This document shows positions 8,617 to 17,868 of a stretch of 51,999 bases of DNA, piece after piece (within the stretch, counting starts at the first letter, position 1; each line of letters starts with the position of its first letter). The notes under the pieces are model-generated. The model did not search any database. It saw only the letters and a list, made by a program, of their open reading frames with translations, and was not told where the DNA came from. The translations under genes were made by a program, and so were the position numbers. The stretch is from Rhodanobacter denitrificans. Its GTDB lineage: Bacteria > Pseudomonadota > Gammaproteobacteria > Xanthomonadales > Rhodanobacteraceae. The stretch lies in assembly GCA_003241385.1 (NCBI GenBank), contig QFPO01000021.1:1-51999 (forward strand), read 5' to 3'.

Positions 8617-10107
8617 TCATCCGGCGGCACCGTTGCCGCGCACCGCGTCCAGCACGATCCGCGCGACGCGTTCGAGCCGCTCGCGGCCCGGCTCGGCCAG
8701 CAGCTCGCGCACGCGCCGTTCGGCGTCGGCCTGATCGAACGCGGCCTTCTCGGCGAGACTGGCCGAGACCGCGCGGCCGACGCTGTCGAACACCAGGCCG
8801 TAGGCGACCGCGTGCAGCACGCCGCCGCCGAGCGTGCCCAGGCCCGGGAATGCCTTGAACGCATTGCCGGCGATCGCGAGCACGACCGCCGTGGTGTTGC
8901 GCACGGTCAGGCCGAGCCGCTTGAGCAGGTCGTCGACCGCCAGTTCGCGGACCGGCACGCCGTGCACGGCGGCCAGCTCGCGGATCAGCGCGGTGCCGAG
9001 CGCGCCCTGGATGACCAGATCGCTGCCGGGCGCGACCGCGGCCAGCGCACCGACGACCGCGCGGCGCGTGTAGCGCACGACGATCGCATCGGCTTCGCGC
9101 GCGGCCGCATCGCGCTCGAGCGCGGCCCGCCGCTCCTCGACGCGCGTCAGCACGGCGGCCTCGCGCGCCGGTTCCAGCGCGGCCGCGCCGTGCGCGGCGA
9201 AGCGGTCCAGCGCGGCCGCCAGCGGCTCGACCGCCGGCAGCCGTTCGCGTTCGATCCGTTCGACGCGGCCGTCGGCCAGGCGCCGCTCGAAGCGCTCGAG
9301 GCCGCCGGCACTGACCGGTACCAGCGCGGTGACCAGGCCGGCGTAGCGCCGTTCCAGCGCGCCGATCAGCGCATGCCGCTCGGCCTCGTCGAACTGGTCG
9401 ATCTTGTTCAGCACGAGCAGCAGCGGCTTGCCGAAGCCGGCCAGCCAGCGCAGCTCGCGATCCTGGCGCGCGGTCAGGTCGGACGCGGCGACGACCGCGA
9501 CGACGTGCGCGCGCAGCGCCTCGTCGCGGGCCAGCGCCTCGCGCGCGGCGCCGTCGACCTCGCCGGTACCGGGCACGTCGGCCAGCACCAGGCTGCGGCC
9601 GCTGGCGAGCCGGCCACGATAGGTCGCGACCTGACGCGTGGTGCCGCCGCGCGGGTCGGTCGCCGGCGCCTGATCGGGCGCGAGCGCGCCGATCAGGCTC
9701 GACTTGCCGGTCGAGATCTCGCCGAACACGGCGACGTAGACCTCGCCGTCGCTGCGGCGCCGGTCCAGCTCGCGCAGTTCCGCCTCGAGCGCGGCGGTGT
9801 CGACCGCGCGCTGGCGCAGCGCTTCGACGCGCGCGTCGACCTCGGCGCGCTGCGGCGGCTCGCGCAGCGGCGGCAGGCGCCGCCGCGCCGGTCGCGCAAT
9901 GCGCCAGAACAGCAGACCCAGGCCGCCCACCGCACAGGCCGCCGCGACGATCAGCGGCAGGCGCAGCCACAGCGGCATCGCCGCGACCCGGGCGTGGAAC
10001 TCCAGCACGCTGTTGAGCGCGCCGACGACCAGGCCGACCGCGAGCGCCGCGCCGACCGCGAGTGCGGCGATCAGCAGCAGGCGCAACGGCAGTCGGTTGG
10101 CGGACAT
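8617..10107 (-). CDS. GTP-binding protein with DUF697-like region (GTPase 2)
   Basis: A 496-residue GTPase, paralogous in architecture to the one at 5266-6660. Two hydrophobic spans at the N-terminus (LRLLLIAALAVGAALAVGLV, then WLRLPLIVAAACAVGGLGLL) anchor it. The G domain follows, with G1 (GEISTGKSSL, Lys135), G3 (DVPGTGE) and G4 (NKID). The C-terminal half holds hydrophobic DUF697-like helices. The start at 10107 was preferred over the ATG at 10113. GAGG lies 6 nt before 10107 but directly abuts 10113. As first gene of the GTPase-YceI-b561-YceI-GTPase run it may be led by a TAGAAT hexamer (10137-10142, minus strand). Confidence 0.82.
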   Translation of the reverse strand: MSANRLPLRLLLIAALAVGAALAVGLVVGALNSVLEFHARVAAMPLWLRLPLIVAAACAVGGLGLLFWRIARPARRRLPPLREPPQRAEVDARVEALRQRAVDTAALEAELRELDRRRSDGEVYVAVFGEISTGKSSLIGALAPDQAPATDPRGGTTRQVATYRGRLASGRSLVLADVPGTGEVDGAAREALARDEALRAHVVAVVAASDLTARQDRELRWLAGFGKPLLLVLNKIDQFDEAERHALIGALERRYAGLVTALVPVSAGGLERFERRLADGRVERIERERLPAVEPLAAALDRFAAHGAAALEPAREAAVLTRVEERRAALERDAAAREADAIVVRYTRRAVVGALAAVAPGSDLVIQGALGTALIRELAAVHGVPVRELAVDDLLKRLGLTVRNTTAVVLAIAGNAFKAFPGLGTLGGGVLHAVAYGLVFDSVGRAVSASLAEKAAFDQADAERRVRELLAEPGRERLERVARIVLDAVRGNGAAG

Positions 10108-10136
10108 GGGCATCCTCGAGGCGGCGGTGTCGGTTC

Positions 10137-10142
10137 ATTCTA
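10137..10142 (-). promoter_or_regulatory. Candidate -10 element of the GTPase/YceI/b561 operon
   Basis: TAGAAT on the minus strand, about 30 nt before the GTPase 2 start codon. No convincing -35 is seen at the 17-bp position, so this is a weak call. The 137-bp gap is shared with the divergent histidine kinase gene. Confidence 0.3.
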
Positions 10143-10244
10143 GGCGGCCCGGCCGCGCTGCGGCGACGCGCCGGCGTCCGCATCGGCCCGGGCCGGTGCG
10201 GGATCCTCGCGCCGACGATGAGAAATGCGGGCCGGCATGGCACC

Positions 10245-13200
10245 ATGCCGTTCATGTTCGCGCGATGGCTCACGATGTTCGTGCCGCTGCTGGCGGTGGC
10301 CGGGCCGCCGCCGGCCGAGCCGCGTTTCGAGGTGCTCGGCGTCGCCGACGGCCTGCCGTCGAGCCGCGTCTACGCGCTCGCCCAGGACGCCGACGGCTTC
10401 ATCTGGATCGGCACCGCCGACGGTCTGGCGCGCTACGACGGCGTCGAGGTCAAGGTCTGGCGGCACGATCCGCGCGACGCCGGCTCGCTGGCCGGCAACG
10501 ACGTCGCCAGCCTGCTGGTCGACCGCCACGGTCGCGTCTGGAGCGGCGGCGAGGCCAGCGGCATCAGCCGGCTCGATCCGGGCGCGACCGCCTTCGTGCG
10601 CTACCGCCACGTGCCGAGCGACCGCACGACGATCGGCAGCAACGACATCTTCGCGATCGCCGAAGACGCCGCCGGCACGATCTGGGTCGGCACCTACGGC
10701 GGCGGCCTGGCACGCTTCGAACGCGACGGCACGTTCACGCAGTTCCGCCACCGCCCCGACGAACCCGACGGCCTGCGCTCGGACGCGGTGATCAGCCTGC
10801 ACGGCGACACGGCCGGCCGCCTCTGGATCGGCACCGACCGCGGCCTGGACGTGCGCGAGCGCGACGGCCGCTTCCACCATGTCGAACTGCCCGACCTGGA
10901 CTCGCGCACCGGCGTGGCCCAGGTCAGCGCGATCGTCGGCGAGCCGGAAGGCGGCGCCCTGCTGACGACGCCGCGCGGCCTGTTCGCGGTCGGTGCCGAT
11001 CTGGTCGTGACGCGCCGCCTGCCGATCGACGGCTTCACGCCGCTGTCGGCCGCGCGCGACCGCAGCGGCCGGCTCTGGATCGGCACGGTCTCGGGCCTGG
11101 GCGTGCTCGACGGCGAGCAGGCCGATCATTTCCTGACCCACGAGCAGATCCCCGGCACCCTGCCCGGCGCGCGCATCATGGACGTGCTGTGCGATCACGA
11201 AGGCAGCGTCTGGCTGGCGACCCAGGAAGGCGGCGTCGCGCGGCTGCCGCCGACCTGGCGCAACTTCTCGAACTACCGCTTCCTGCCCGGCTCGCCGGCC
11301 AGCCTGACGCACGGCACCGTCAACGCGCTGGCGGTCGGCTCCGACGACGCGGTCTGGGCGCTCAGCGCGCACGACGGCCTCGACCGCATCGATCCGGTCA
11401 CCGGCCACGTCGAGCGGCAAGGACATCACCTCGTCGGCAACCGCCAGCGCATGACCTCGCTGCTGGTGCAGGACGACGCGATCTGGATCGGCCAGCGCAA
11501 CGGCCTGCGCCGGATCGATCCCACCGGTCGTACGCGCACCTACGAGTTCGCGGTCGACGCCGATCGCGCCGACGCGCTGCCGCCGGGCCAGATCTCCGCG
11601 CTGGCGGCCGGCGAAGGCCGGGTCTGGGCCGTCGTGCTCGGCGAGGGCGTCGTCGCGATCGATCCGAAGACGCGTGCGCTGCGCCGCTACCAGCGCGCGA
11701 ACGACCGTCTGACCAGCGCCGACATCAAGGTGCTCGCGGCCGCACCGGACGGCGGCATCTGGATCGCGACGACGGTCGGCGTGGAGCGCTACGTGCCGGC
11801 CGAGGACCGCTTCCGCCGCGTCACCGGCGTGCCGTTCGATCTGATCGACGCGTTCGCGTTCGCGGCCGACGGGACGTTCTGGGCCCATCATCCGGGCCGG
11901 CTCGAGCACTACCGCATGGACGGCGAGATCGCGCGCCGGATCGACCAGGTCGAGCGCGACCTCGCACTGCCGACGATGCCGGGCGCCTCGCTGGTGATCG
12001 CCGACGACGGCAGTCCGTGGCTGGCCAGCCGGCGCGGCCTGTGGCACTTCGATCCGGCCGCGCGCCGCCTGAGCCGCTACGGCGAGGGCGACGGCCTGCC
12101 GAGCGCCGAGTTCCGCAACGGCGCCGCGACGCGCACCTCCGACGGCACGATCTGGATGTCGACGCTGTCCGGCCTGATCGCGTTCGATCCGCGCGCGCTG
12201 CGGATCGAGCTGGCACGTCCGCCGGTGCGCGTCACCGCGCTGACGGTGCGGCGCGACGGCCGCACGATCGACCTGCCGCGATCCGGTCCGATCGTGCTGA
12301 CCTACGACGACCGCGACCTGCAGGTCGACGTGCGCGCGCTCTCGTACGTCAACCCGGCCGCGAACCGCTATCGCTTCCAGCTCGCGCATTTCGACGAGGG
12401 CTGGGTCGACACCGGCGATCGCGGCCAGCGCGTGTTCTCGCAGCTGCCGGCCGGACGCTACCCGCTGCGGATCTCGGCGACCAACGGCGGCGGCGCGTGG
12501 AGCGACCTGGAGCCGCCGCTGCTGCTCGAGGTCGCGCCGCCGGCCTGGGCGACCGAGCAGGCCTACCTGGTCTACTTCGTGGCGCTGCTCGGCATCGTCT
12601 GGATCGGCATGCGCGGCTACCGCGAGCGCATCAAGCGCCAGCATGCGCTGCAGCTGGCCGAGGAGCGCCGCCGCGCGGCCGAGATCGTCGCCGACGCCAA
12701 GTCGCGCTTCCTCGCGATGATGAGCCACGAGATCCGCACGCCGCTGACCGGCGTGCTCGGCATGACCGACCTGCTGCTGCGTACGCCGCTGGAGTCGCGC
12801 CAGCGCAGCCAGGCCGACGCGATCCGCAAGTCCGGCGAGGTGTTGCTGCGCATCGTCAACGACAGCCTGGACCTGGCACGCATCGAGGCCGGCAAGCTGT
12901 CGCTCGATCCGGTGCCGTTCGACCCGGGCGCACTGCTGCACGAGGTCGCCGCGGTCGAGGAAGGCATCGCCGCGGCCAAGGGCGTCGCCCTGGTCGTCGA
13001 CATCGCGCCGGGCGTACCGGCACGCGTCGTCGGCGACGCGGTGCGGATCAAGCAGATCCTGCTGAACCTGGTCGGCAATGCGCTCAAGTTCACCGAGCAG
13101 GGCCAGGTCCGGCTCGGCCTGACGATCGGCTTCGGCGGCATCGTGCGCTTCCGCATCGAGGACAGCGGACCGGGCATGAGCGCGGACATGCTGCAGAAGC

Positions 13201-13847
13201 TGTTCAGCCGCTTCGAGCAGTCCGACGGCGTCAGCCGCCGGCACGGCGGCAGCGGGCTGGGCCTGGCGATCTGCCAGGAACTGACCCAGCTGATGCACGG
13301 GCGCATCCACGCGACCAGCGTGCCCGGCCACGGCAGCGTGTTCACGGTCGAGCTGCCGCTGCTCGATCCGCGCATCCCGCCGCCCGATTCGGTCGAGGCC
13401 GCGCTGGCGCGCGAGGCCGCGGCGATACCGCCGGCCGCCGAGGCGCCGCGGACGACGCCGCTGCCGGCACTGACGATCCTGCTGGTCGAGGACGATCTGA
13501 CCGTCGCCGCGGTCGCCAGTGGCCTGCTCGAGGCGGCCGGACATCGCGTCGTGCATGCCGCGCAGGCGCTGGCCGCCCTGGTCGAGCTGTCGCGCGGGCG
13601 CTTCGATCTGGCGATCGTCGATCTGGACCTGCCCGGCATCGACGGCCTGCAGCTGACCGGCATGATCCGCAAGCAGGATGCGCACGCCGGTCTGCCGGTG
13701 CTCGCGGTCACCGCGCGCTCGGGCGGCGACGAGGAAGCCGCCGCGAAGGCCGCCGGCATGGACGGCTTCCTGCGCAAGCCGCTGACCGAGAGCCGCCTTC
13801 AGGACGCGATCGAGCGCCTGCTGCAGTCGGTTGCGCCGCCCGTCTGA
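10245..13847 (+). CDS. Hybrid histidine kinase with two-component-regulator propellers
   Basis: A 1200-residue one-protein signalling system. After a short N-terminal hydrophobic export segment come about 12-14 Reg_prop blades (repeats such as GFIWIGTADGLARYDG, GTIWVGTYGGGLARF and GRLWIGTDRGL), enough for two seven-bladed propellers. A Y_Y_Y domain (about 690-755) and a transmembrane span (LVYFVALLGIVWIGM) follow. The cytoplasmic part holds HisKA with H828 (MSHEIRTPL), a HATPase domain with NLVGNALKF and GSGLGLAI boxes, and a C-terminal receiver with phospho-acceptor D1126 (VDLDLPGIDG) and LRKPL lysine. There is no DNA-binding domain, so a separate regulator or phosphotransfer partner is needed; none is nearby. 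The start is uncertain: ATG 10218 and 10254 are alternatives. Confidence 0.9.
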   Translation: MPFMFARWLTMFVPLLAVAGPPPAEPRFEVLGVADGLPSSRVYALAQDADGFIWIGTADGLARYDGVEVKVWRHDPRDAGSLAGNDVASLLVDRHGRVWSGGEASGISRLDPGATAFVRYRHVPSDRTTIGSNDIFAIAEDAAGTIWVGTYGGGLARFERDGTFTQFRHRPDEPDGLRSDAVISLHGDTAGRLWIGTDRGLDVRERDGRFHHVELPDLDSRTGVAQVSAIVGEPEGGALLTTPRGLFAVGADLVVTRRLPIDGFTPLSAARDRSGRLWIGTVSGLGVLDGEQADHFLTHEQIPGTLPGARIMDVLCDHEGSVWLATQEGGVARLPPTWRNFSNYRFLPGSPASLTHGTVNALAVGSDDAVWALSAHDGLDRIDPVTGHVERQGHHLVGNRQRMTSLLVQDDAIWIGQRNGLRRIDPTGRTRTYEFAVDADRADALPPGQISALAAGEGRVWAVVLGEGVVAIDPKTRALRRYQRANDRLTSADIKVLAAAPDGGIWIATTVGVERYVPAEDRFRRVTGVPFDLIDAFAFAADGTFWAHHPGRLEHYRMDGEIARRIDQVERDLALPTMPGASLVIADDGSPWLASRRGLWHFDPAARRLSRYGEGDGLPSAEFRNGAATRTSDGTIWMSTLSGLIAFDPRALRIELARPPVRVTALTVRRDGRTIDLPRSGPIVLTYDDRDLQVDVRALSYVNPAANRYRFQLAHFDEGWVDTGDRGQRVFSQLPAGRYPLRISATNGGGAWSDLEPPLLLEVAPPAWATEQAYLVYFVALLGIVWIGMRGYRERIKRQHALQLAEERRRAAEIVADAKSRFLAMMSHEIRTPLTGVLGMTDLLLRTPLESRQRSQADAIRKSGEVLLRIVNDSLDLARIEAGKLSLDPVPFDPGALLHEVAAVEEGIAAAKGVALVVDIAPGVPARVVGDAVRIKQILLNLVGNALKFTEQGQVRLGLTIGFGGIVRFRIEDSGPGMSADMLQKLFSRFEQSDGVSRRHGGSGLGLAICQELTQLMHGRIHATSVPGHGSVFTVELPLLDPRIPPPDSVEAALAREAAAIPPAAEAPRTTPLPALTILLVEDDLTVAAVASGLLEAAGHRVVHAAQALAALVELSRGRFDLAIVDLDLPGIDGLQLTGMIRKQDAHAGLPVLAVTARSGGDEEAAAKAAGMDGFLRKPLTESRLQDAIERLLQSVAPPV

Positions 13848-13865
13848 GCGGCGGCGGGCACCGGC

Positions 13866-14924
13866 TCAGCGCTCGGCCGGACGCCAGGCATGCACGGCGT
13901 CGATCAGCACGCCCAGATGCGCCGGATCGACCTGCGGCGTGATGCCGTGGCCGAGGTTGAAGACCAGGCCCGGTCCCGCGCCGAAGCTGGCCAGCGTCGC
14001 GTGCGCCTCGGCGCGGATCGACTCCGGCCGCGCGTACAGCACCGACGGATCGAGATTGCCCTGCAGCGCGACGCGGTCGCCGACGCGCGCGCGCGCCTCG
14101 CCGAGCGTAATCGTCCAGTCGACGCCGAGCGCCGCGCAGCCGGTACCGGCGAGCGCCTCCAGATGCCCGTTGGCGCCCTTCGAGAACACGATCAGCGGCA
14201 GCTCGCGCGCGACCGGATCGGCGTCGAGCGCGTCGACGACCTGGGCGATGTAGCGCAGCGAGAACTCGAGGAACGGACCCGGCCCGAGCAGGCCGCCCCA
14301 GGTGTCGAACAGCATCAGCGCCTGCGCGCCGGCGGCGGCCTGCGCCGCCAGGTACGCGGCGACCGCGCGCGCGTTGACGTCGAGCAGACGGTGCAGGCTG
14401 GCCGGGTCGTTCCAGAGCAGCGCCTTGGCGTGCGCGAAGTCCGACGAGCCCTCGCCCTGGATCATGTAGCAGGCCAGCGTCCACGGGCTGCCGGAGAAGC
14501 CGATCAGCGGCACGCGCCCGTCGAGTTCGCGGCGGATCAGGCGGACCGCGTCGGTGACGTAGCGCAGATCGCGCTCCGGATCGGGCACGCCGAGCCGCGC
14601 GATCGCGGCCGCGTCGCGCAACGGATGATGGAACTTGGGACCTTCGCCCTCGACGAAATGCAGGCCCAGGCCCATCGCATCGGGAATCGTCAGGATGTCC
14701 GAGAACAGGATCGCCGCGTCGAGCGGGAACCGATCGAGCGGCTGCAGCGTGACCTCGCAGGCCAGCTCGGGCGTCTTGGCGAGTGCCAGGAAGCTGCCGG
14801 CACGCGCGCGCGTCGCGCGGTACTCGGGCAGGTAGCGCCCGGCCTGCCGCATGATCCAGACCGGGGTGCGGTCGACGGGCTGGCGACGCAAGGCACGCAG
14901 CAGGCGATCGTTCTTGAGGGTCAT
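13866..14924 (-). CDS. hemE: Uroporphyrinogen decarboxylase
   Basis: A 352-residue cytosolic enzyme that removes the four acetate carboxyls of uroporphyrinogen III to give coproporphyrinogen III in heme synthesis. The family signatures are clear: PVWIMRQAGRYLPEYR near residue 20, FPLDAAILFSDIL (with the catalytic Asp), GFSGSPWTLA, FDTWGG and NLGHGI near the C-terminus. Length is normal. The next heme enzyme, oxygen-independent coproporphyrinogen oxidase, is encoded 4 kb away on the other strand. The gene ends 18 bp from the convergent histidine kinase gene. The start at 14924 (MTLKNDRLLRAL) matches known HemE N-termini. Confidence 0.97.
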   Translation of the reverse strand: MTLKNDRLLRALRRQPVDRTPVWIMRQAGRYLPEYRATRARAGSFLALAKTPELACEVTLQPLDRFPLDAAILFSDILTIPDAMGLGLHFVEGEGPKFHHPLRDAAAIARLGVPDPERDLRYVTDAVRLIRRELDGRVPLIGFSGSPWTLACYMIQGEGSSDFAHAKALLWNDPASLHRLLDVNARAVAAYLAAQAAAGAQALMLFDTWGGLLGPGPFLEFSLRYIAQVVDALDADPVARELPLIVFSKGANGHLEALAGTGCAALGVDWTITLGEARARVGDRVALQGNLDPSVLYARPESIRAEAHATLASFGAGPGLVFNLGHGITPQVDPAHLGVLIDAVHAWRPAER

Positions 14925-15007
14925 CGTCGGTTCCGGCTCGGGGCGCCGCCGGCGGCGGCGCACGGGAAAGGAGGACGCGCCGCCGGCCGGCGGGCGCGGG
15001 CGCGCGC

Positions 15008-15250
15008 CTAGAGGCCGCGGCTGAACATGATCTGGAAGCCGCGCCGCAGCTGCGAGTCGCGCGCGCTCTCGAACGCCGCCAGGGCCTCGTCGCGCTCGAG
15101 GTAGAGCTCGCGCTTGCGGCTGCTGCGTCCGCCCTGCTGGCCCCATTCGCGCGACAGCGTCCATCCGCCGAGCAGGTCCTGCTCCAGATCGATCTGGTAG
15201 AACTTCGGCGTTTCGCTGGCGACCGGCTGGGTCTGCATGAACAGGCGCAT
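15008..15250 (-). CDS. Small WGR domain protein
   Basis: An 80-residue protein made almost entirely of one WGR-like domain: FYQIDLEQDLLGGWTLSREW, then WGQQGGRSSRKREL and an ERDEALAAFES helix. WGR domains occur in PARPs and in bacterial proteins, where they are thought to bind nucleic acid. Free-standing copies of this size exist but their role is unknown. It sits 83 bp upstream of hemE in the same direction and 83 bp from the divergent beta-propeller gene. The second methionine (MQTQPVASETP) is an alternative start. Confidence 0.75.
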   Translation of the reverse strand: MRLFMQTQPVASETPKFYQIDLEQDLLGGWTLSREWGQQGGRSSRKRELYLERDEALAAFESARDSQLRRGFQIMFSRGL

Positions 15251-15333
15251 CGGCGCATTGTAGCCGCGCGCCGCCGGGTTGACACCTTGCTGCACGCGTG
15301 GCGACATGCCGCGACGCCTCGCCGGAGAGACCG

Positions 15334-16344
15334 ATGAAACCCGTGACGATCCTGGCGCTCGGCGCCGTCCTGGCCAGCGCGGCCGTCCGCGCCGACGGCG
15401 TGCTGCTGGTCGGCAACAAGAGCGCCGCATCGGTCGAGATCGTCGATCTTCGCAGCGGCGCCTCGCAGGGCCGCATCGCGACCGGCGAGGGCCCGCACGA
15501 GATCGAGGTTTCGCCGGACGGCCGCCGCGTCGTCGTCGCCGACTACGGCAGCGCCGCGTCGGCCGGCGCCACGCTGACCGTGATCGACTGGCCGTCGCGC
15601 GCGACCCGCAGCGTAGCGCTGGGCGAGCACCGCCGGCCGCACGGTCTGCGCTTCCTGCCCGACGGCCACCGCGTCCTGGTCACGACCGAGGGCAGCGGCA
15701 GCCTCGTCGAGGTCGACCTCGAACGCGGCCGCGTACTGCGCGCGATCGAGGTCGGCGCCGGCAAGCCGCACATGGTCGCGCTCGCGCCCGACGGCAGGCA
15801 CGCCTACGTGAGCCAGGTCGCCGGTGGGGTCGTGTCGGTGGTCGATCTGGCGAGCGGCAAGCGCCTGCGCGACGTCGCCACCGGTGCCGGCGCCGAGGGC
15901 ATCGCGATCACGCCGGACGGCACCGAACTGTGGGTCAGCAACCGCGCCGAGGACAGCGTCTCGGTGATCGACACCGCGACGCTGGCCGTGGTCGCGACGC
16001 TGCCGAGCGCCGGCTTTCCGATCCGCGTCGCGGTGACGCCGGACGCGCGTCACGTGCTGGTCGTCAATGCCAAGGCCGCGACGCTGTCGGTGTTCGACCG
16101 CGCAGCGCGGCGCGCGGTCGCGACCGTGACGCTCGACGAGCCCGGCGTGCGCTACCAGCCGAGCATGCTCGGCGACAGCGCGCTGCCGATCGGCGTGCGC
16201 GTCGCACCGGACGGCCGTCGCGCCTACGTCGCGATCAGCGGCGGCGATCAGGTCGCGGTGATCGACACGGCGACCTGGACGATCCTGGAGCGCTGGAAGA
16301 CCGGCCGCGAGCCGGACGCGGTCGCGATCGCCGGCAGGCGCTGA
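15334..16344 (+). CDS. Secreted YncE-like seven-bladed beta-propeller protein
   Basis: A 336-residue exported protein with a signal peptide (MKPVTILALGAVLASAAVRA) and repeated beta-propeller blades. The blade motif recurs as SPDGRRVVVADYG, LPDGHRVLVTTEG, APDGRHAYVSQV, TPDGTELWVSN, TPDARHVLVVN and APDGRRAYVAIS, each with an adjoining VDL or VIDTAT strand. This matches the YncE/YVTN (cytochrome d1/surface-layer type) propellers. There is no heme-binding or catalytic motif, so a binding or scaffold role is more likely than enzymatic. GGAGA lies 5 nt before the ATG. It ends 16 bp from the convergent miaB gene. Confidence 0.85.
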   Translation: MKPVTILALGAVLASAAVRADGVLLVGNKSAASVEIVDLRSGASQGRIATGEGPHEIEVSPDGRRVVVADYGSAASAGATLTVIDWPSRATRSVALGEHRRPHGLRFLPDGHRVLVTTEGSGSLVEVDLERGRVLRAIEVGAGKPHMVALAPDGRHAYVSQVAGGVVSVVDLASGKRLRDVATGAGAEGIAITPDGTELWVSNRAEDSVSVIDTATLAVVATLPSAGFPIRVAVTPDARHVLVVNAKAATLSVFDRAARRAVATVTLDEPGVRYQPSMLGDSALPIGVRVAPDGRRAYVAISGGDQVAVIDTATWTILERWKTGREPDAVAIAGRR

Positions 16345-16360
16345 GCGGTACCGCGGCCGC

Positions 16361-17704
16361 TCAGGCCGCGATGTCCTCGACCAGGCGGATGCGGCCGCGC
16401 AGCGAGTTGCTCATGACCTCGGTGATCACGACGTCGGCGAACTGGCCGATCAGGCGCCGCGGTCCGGCGAAATTGACGTAGCGCATGTTCTCGGTGCGGC
16501 CGGTCAGCTCGTCGGGGTTCTTGCGGCTGGGGCCTTCGACCAGCACGCGCTGGACCGAGCCGAGCATGCCTTCGGCGATGCGCCGCGCGTTGTCGTTGAT
16601 CGCGGCCTGCAGCCGCGTCAGCCGCGCCTGCTTGACCGCGGCCGGCGTCTCGTCGGCGAGATTCGCGGCCGGCGTGCCGGGCCGCGCCGAATAGATGAAC
16701 GAGAAGCTCTGATCGAAACCGACGTCGGCGATCAGCTTCATCGTCTTGTCGAAATCGGCGTCGGTCTCGCCGGGGAAGCCGACGATGAAGTCGGTCGACA
16801 GGCTGATGCCCGGCCGCACCGCGCGCAGCTTGCGGATGCGCTGCTTGTACTCGAGCACCGTGTAGCCGCGCTTCATCGCCGCCAGGATCCGGTCCGAGCC
16901 GGCCTGCACCGGCAGGTGCAGATAGTCGGCGAGCTTGGGCACGTTCGCATAGGCCTCGATCAGCGAGTCGGAGAACTCCATCGGATGCGAGGTCGTGAAG
17001 CGGATCCGGCCGATGCCGTCGATCTCGGCGATCGCGTGGATCAGCAGGCCGAGGTCGGCGCTGCCGCCGTCGAACATCGGGCCGCGATAGGCGTTGACGT
17101 TCTGCCCGAGCAGGGTCACCTCGCGCACGCCCTGCTCAGCCAGCATCGCGACCTCGGCGAGGACGTCGTCGAAGGGACGGCTGATCTCCTCGCCGCGCGT
17201 GTACGGCACGACGCAGTACGTGCAGTACTTCGAGCAGCCTTCCATGATCGAGACGAACGCGGTCGGCCCCTCGGCGCGCGGCTCGGGCATGCGGTCGAAC
17301 TTCTCGATCTCCGGGAACGAGATGTCGACCTGCGGCCGGCCGGTCGCGCGCTGGGCGGCGATCATCTCGGGCAGGCGGTGCAGCGTCTGCGGACCGAACA
17401 CCAGGTCGACGAACGGCGCGCGCTTGACGATCGCCTCGCCCTCCTGGCTGGCGACGCAGCCGCCGACGCCGATGACCAGGCGCTCGTTGCGCTGCTTGAG
17501 CTCGCGCCAGCGGCCGAGCTGGCTGAAGACCTTCTCCTGCGCCTTCTCGCGGATCGAGCAGGTGTTGATCAGGATGACGTCGGCTTCGGTCTCGTCCTCG
17601 GTCAGTTCGAGGCCGTGCGCCGCCTGCAGCACGTCGACCATCTTGGTCGAGTCGTACTCGTTCATCTGGCAACCGTGGGTCTTGATGTAGAGCTTGCCGG
17701 GCAT
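16361..17704 (-). CDS. miaB: tRNA-2-methylthio-N6-dimethylallyladenosine synthase
   Basis: A 447-residue radical-SAM methylthiotransferase that adds the 2-methylthio group to i6A37 of tRNAs reading UNN codons. The N-terminal MTTase domain has the three cluster cysteines C12 (THGCQMN), C49 (NTCSIREKA) and C83 (GVGGCVASQ). The radical-SAM cluster is C157-x3-C161-x2-C164 (CSKYCTYC, followed by VVPYTRGEE). A TRAM domain closes the protein (VLVEGPSRKNPDELTGRTEN). All expected residues are present and the length is normal. Translation probably starts at 17704 (MPGKLYIKTHG); no strong ribosome site is visible. Confidence 0.97.
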   Translation of the reverse strand: MPGKLYIKTHGCQMNEYDSTKMVDVLQAAHGLELTEDETEADVILINTCSIREKAQEKVFSQLGRWRELKQRNERLVIGVGGCVASQEGEAIVKRAPFVDLVFGPQTLHRLPEMIAAQRATGRPQVDISFPEIEKFDRMPEPRAEGPTAFVSIMEGCSKYCTYCVVPYTRGEEISRPFDDVLAEVAMLAEQGVREVTLLGQNVNAYRGPMFDGGSADLGLLIHAIAEIDGIGRIRFTTSHPMEFSDSLIEAYANVPKLADYLHLPVQAGSDRILAAMKRGYTVLEYKQRIRKLRAVRPGISLSTDFIVGFPGETDADFDKTMKLIADVGFDQSFSFIYSARPGTPAANLADETPAAVKQARLTRLQAAINDNARRIAEGMLGSVQRVLVEGPSRKNPDELTGRTENMRYVNFAGPRRLIGQFADVVITEVMSNSLRGRIRLVEDIAA

Positions 17705-17868
17705 GGGCTGGGCGTCGTCGAGGCTGCGGCGCGGACCGTGAGCGGTCCGAAACCGGTGATGGCCCAATAGTTTATGATGGACGCCGGGCCACCGCCACGT
17801 GTCCGCCGGGGGAATTGCGACGCGGGCGGCGGAAACTTTCCGGAAGCTGCGCTATCCATCTTCGCCAC

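Noticed and set aside
10140..13685. 1181-residue minus-strand frame opposite the histidine kinase
   Set aside because: Antisense shadow with no recognisable domain.
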